In this document: positions 6,205-6,237 of the stretch, piece after piece
Numbering within the stretch: the stretch's first letter is position 1
Layout: each line of letters opens with the position of its first letter
Translations under genes and position numbers: made by a program
Source: Bacteroidota bacterium
GTDB taxonomy: Bacteria > Bacteroidota > Bacteroidia > Bacteroidales > VadinHA17
Direction: 5' to 3'
Assembly: GCA_016868515.1 (NCBI GenBank)
Contig: VGGM01000105.1
Coordinates: 1 to 6,237 of the forward strand
Length of the DNA: 6,237 bases
The notes under the pieces: generated by a model
Told to the model about the DNA's origin: nothing
Seen by the model: only the letters and a program-made list of their open reading frames with translations
Databases searched by the model: none

Positions 6205-6237
6205 ATGGCACGCAGCTTTGAGAGCACACAAAAGAGA
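6205..6237 (+). CDS. Start of a small basic protein, possibly cold-shock type (3' end outside window)
   Basis: ATG at 6205 opens a frame to the window end reading MARSFESTQKR. GGGAGG at 6194-6199 is a Shine-Dalgarno-like element 5 bases before it, unlike the other genes here, and a full promoter lies upstream. A start of the form MARSxxT.xK is what I recall for Bacteroidota cold-shock-domain proteins with a Lys-rich N-terminal extension. With only 11 residues this is a guess, and the gene call itself rests on the promoter, the ribosome site and the open frame. The overlapping ATG at 6192 closes after nine codons. Confidence 0.4.
   Translation, partial: MARSFESTQKR

Noticed and set aside
1..6237. 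Search for tRNA, CRISPR repeats, insertion-sequence ends or a defence system
   Set aside because: No cloverleaf-like stretch, regularly spaced repeats, transposase, nuclease-effector or reverse transcriptase motifs were seen; genes fill nearly all of the window.

Overview
The window reads as an ordinary housekeeping stretch of a Bacteroidota chromosome, probably from the Bacteroidales/Marinilabiliales side. Three things point there. The PdxJ, Udk, EngB and Prs proteins look like the Bacteroidota versions of these families as I remember them. Most genes lack a Shine-Dalgarno sequence. The spaces before genes carry TAnnTTTG-type -7 promoter boxes. There is no mobile element, CRISPR array, tRNA, rRNA or phage gene. 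I did not find a new biological system, and the findings below are local oddities.

Left region (1-1306, + strand): the C-terminal two thirds of pdxJ (vitamin B6 synthesis), cut by the window edge, then 7 bases later a YbfF-like alpha/beta hydrolase, probably in the same operon. Middle region (1309-2648, - strand): udk (uridine kinase) is followed by a DEDDy 3'-5' exonuclease overlapping it by four bases (ATGA), so the two are probably translated together. The hydrolase and the exonuclease converge with only two bases between their stop codons.

Right region (2718-6237, + strand): a 69-base divergent spacer separates udk from manA (mannose-6-phosphate isomerase). manA overlaps a lipoprotein gene with YwqK/MORN-like repeats by ATGA, and 9 bases later engB (ribosome-assembly GTPase) begins. 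These three look like one operon. After a 60-base spacer with its own -7 box and a G-free leader comes prs (PRPP synthase). The window ends with a good Bacteroidota-type promoter and the first 11 codons of a further gene, possibly a cold-shock-type small protein.

Functionally the genes serve central metabolism and growth: PLP synthesis, pyrimidine salvage, PRPP supply, the entry to mannose sugars, and ribosome maturation. Udk and Prs both belong to nucleotide metabolism but are in separate transcription units. Every gene with complete ends looks intact, and its visible catalytic motifs are present, with one notable substitution in the base-recognition loop of Udk.
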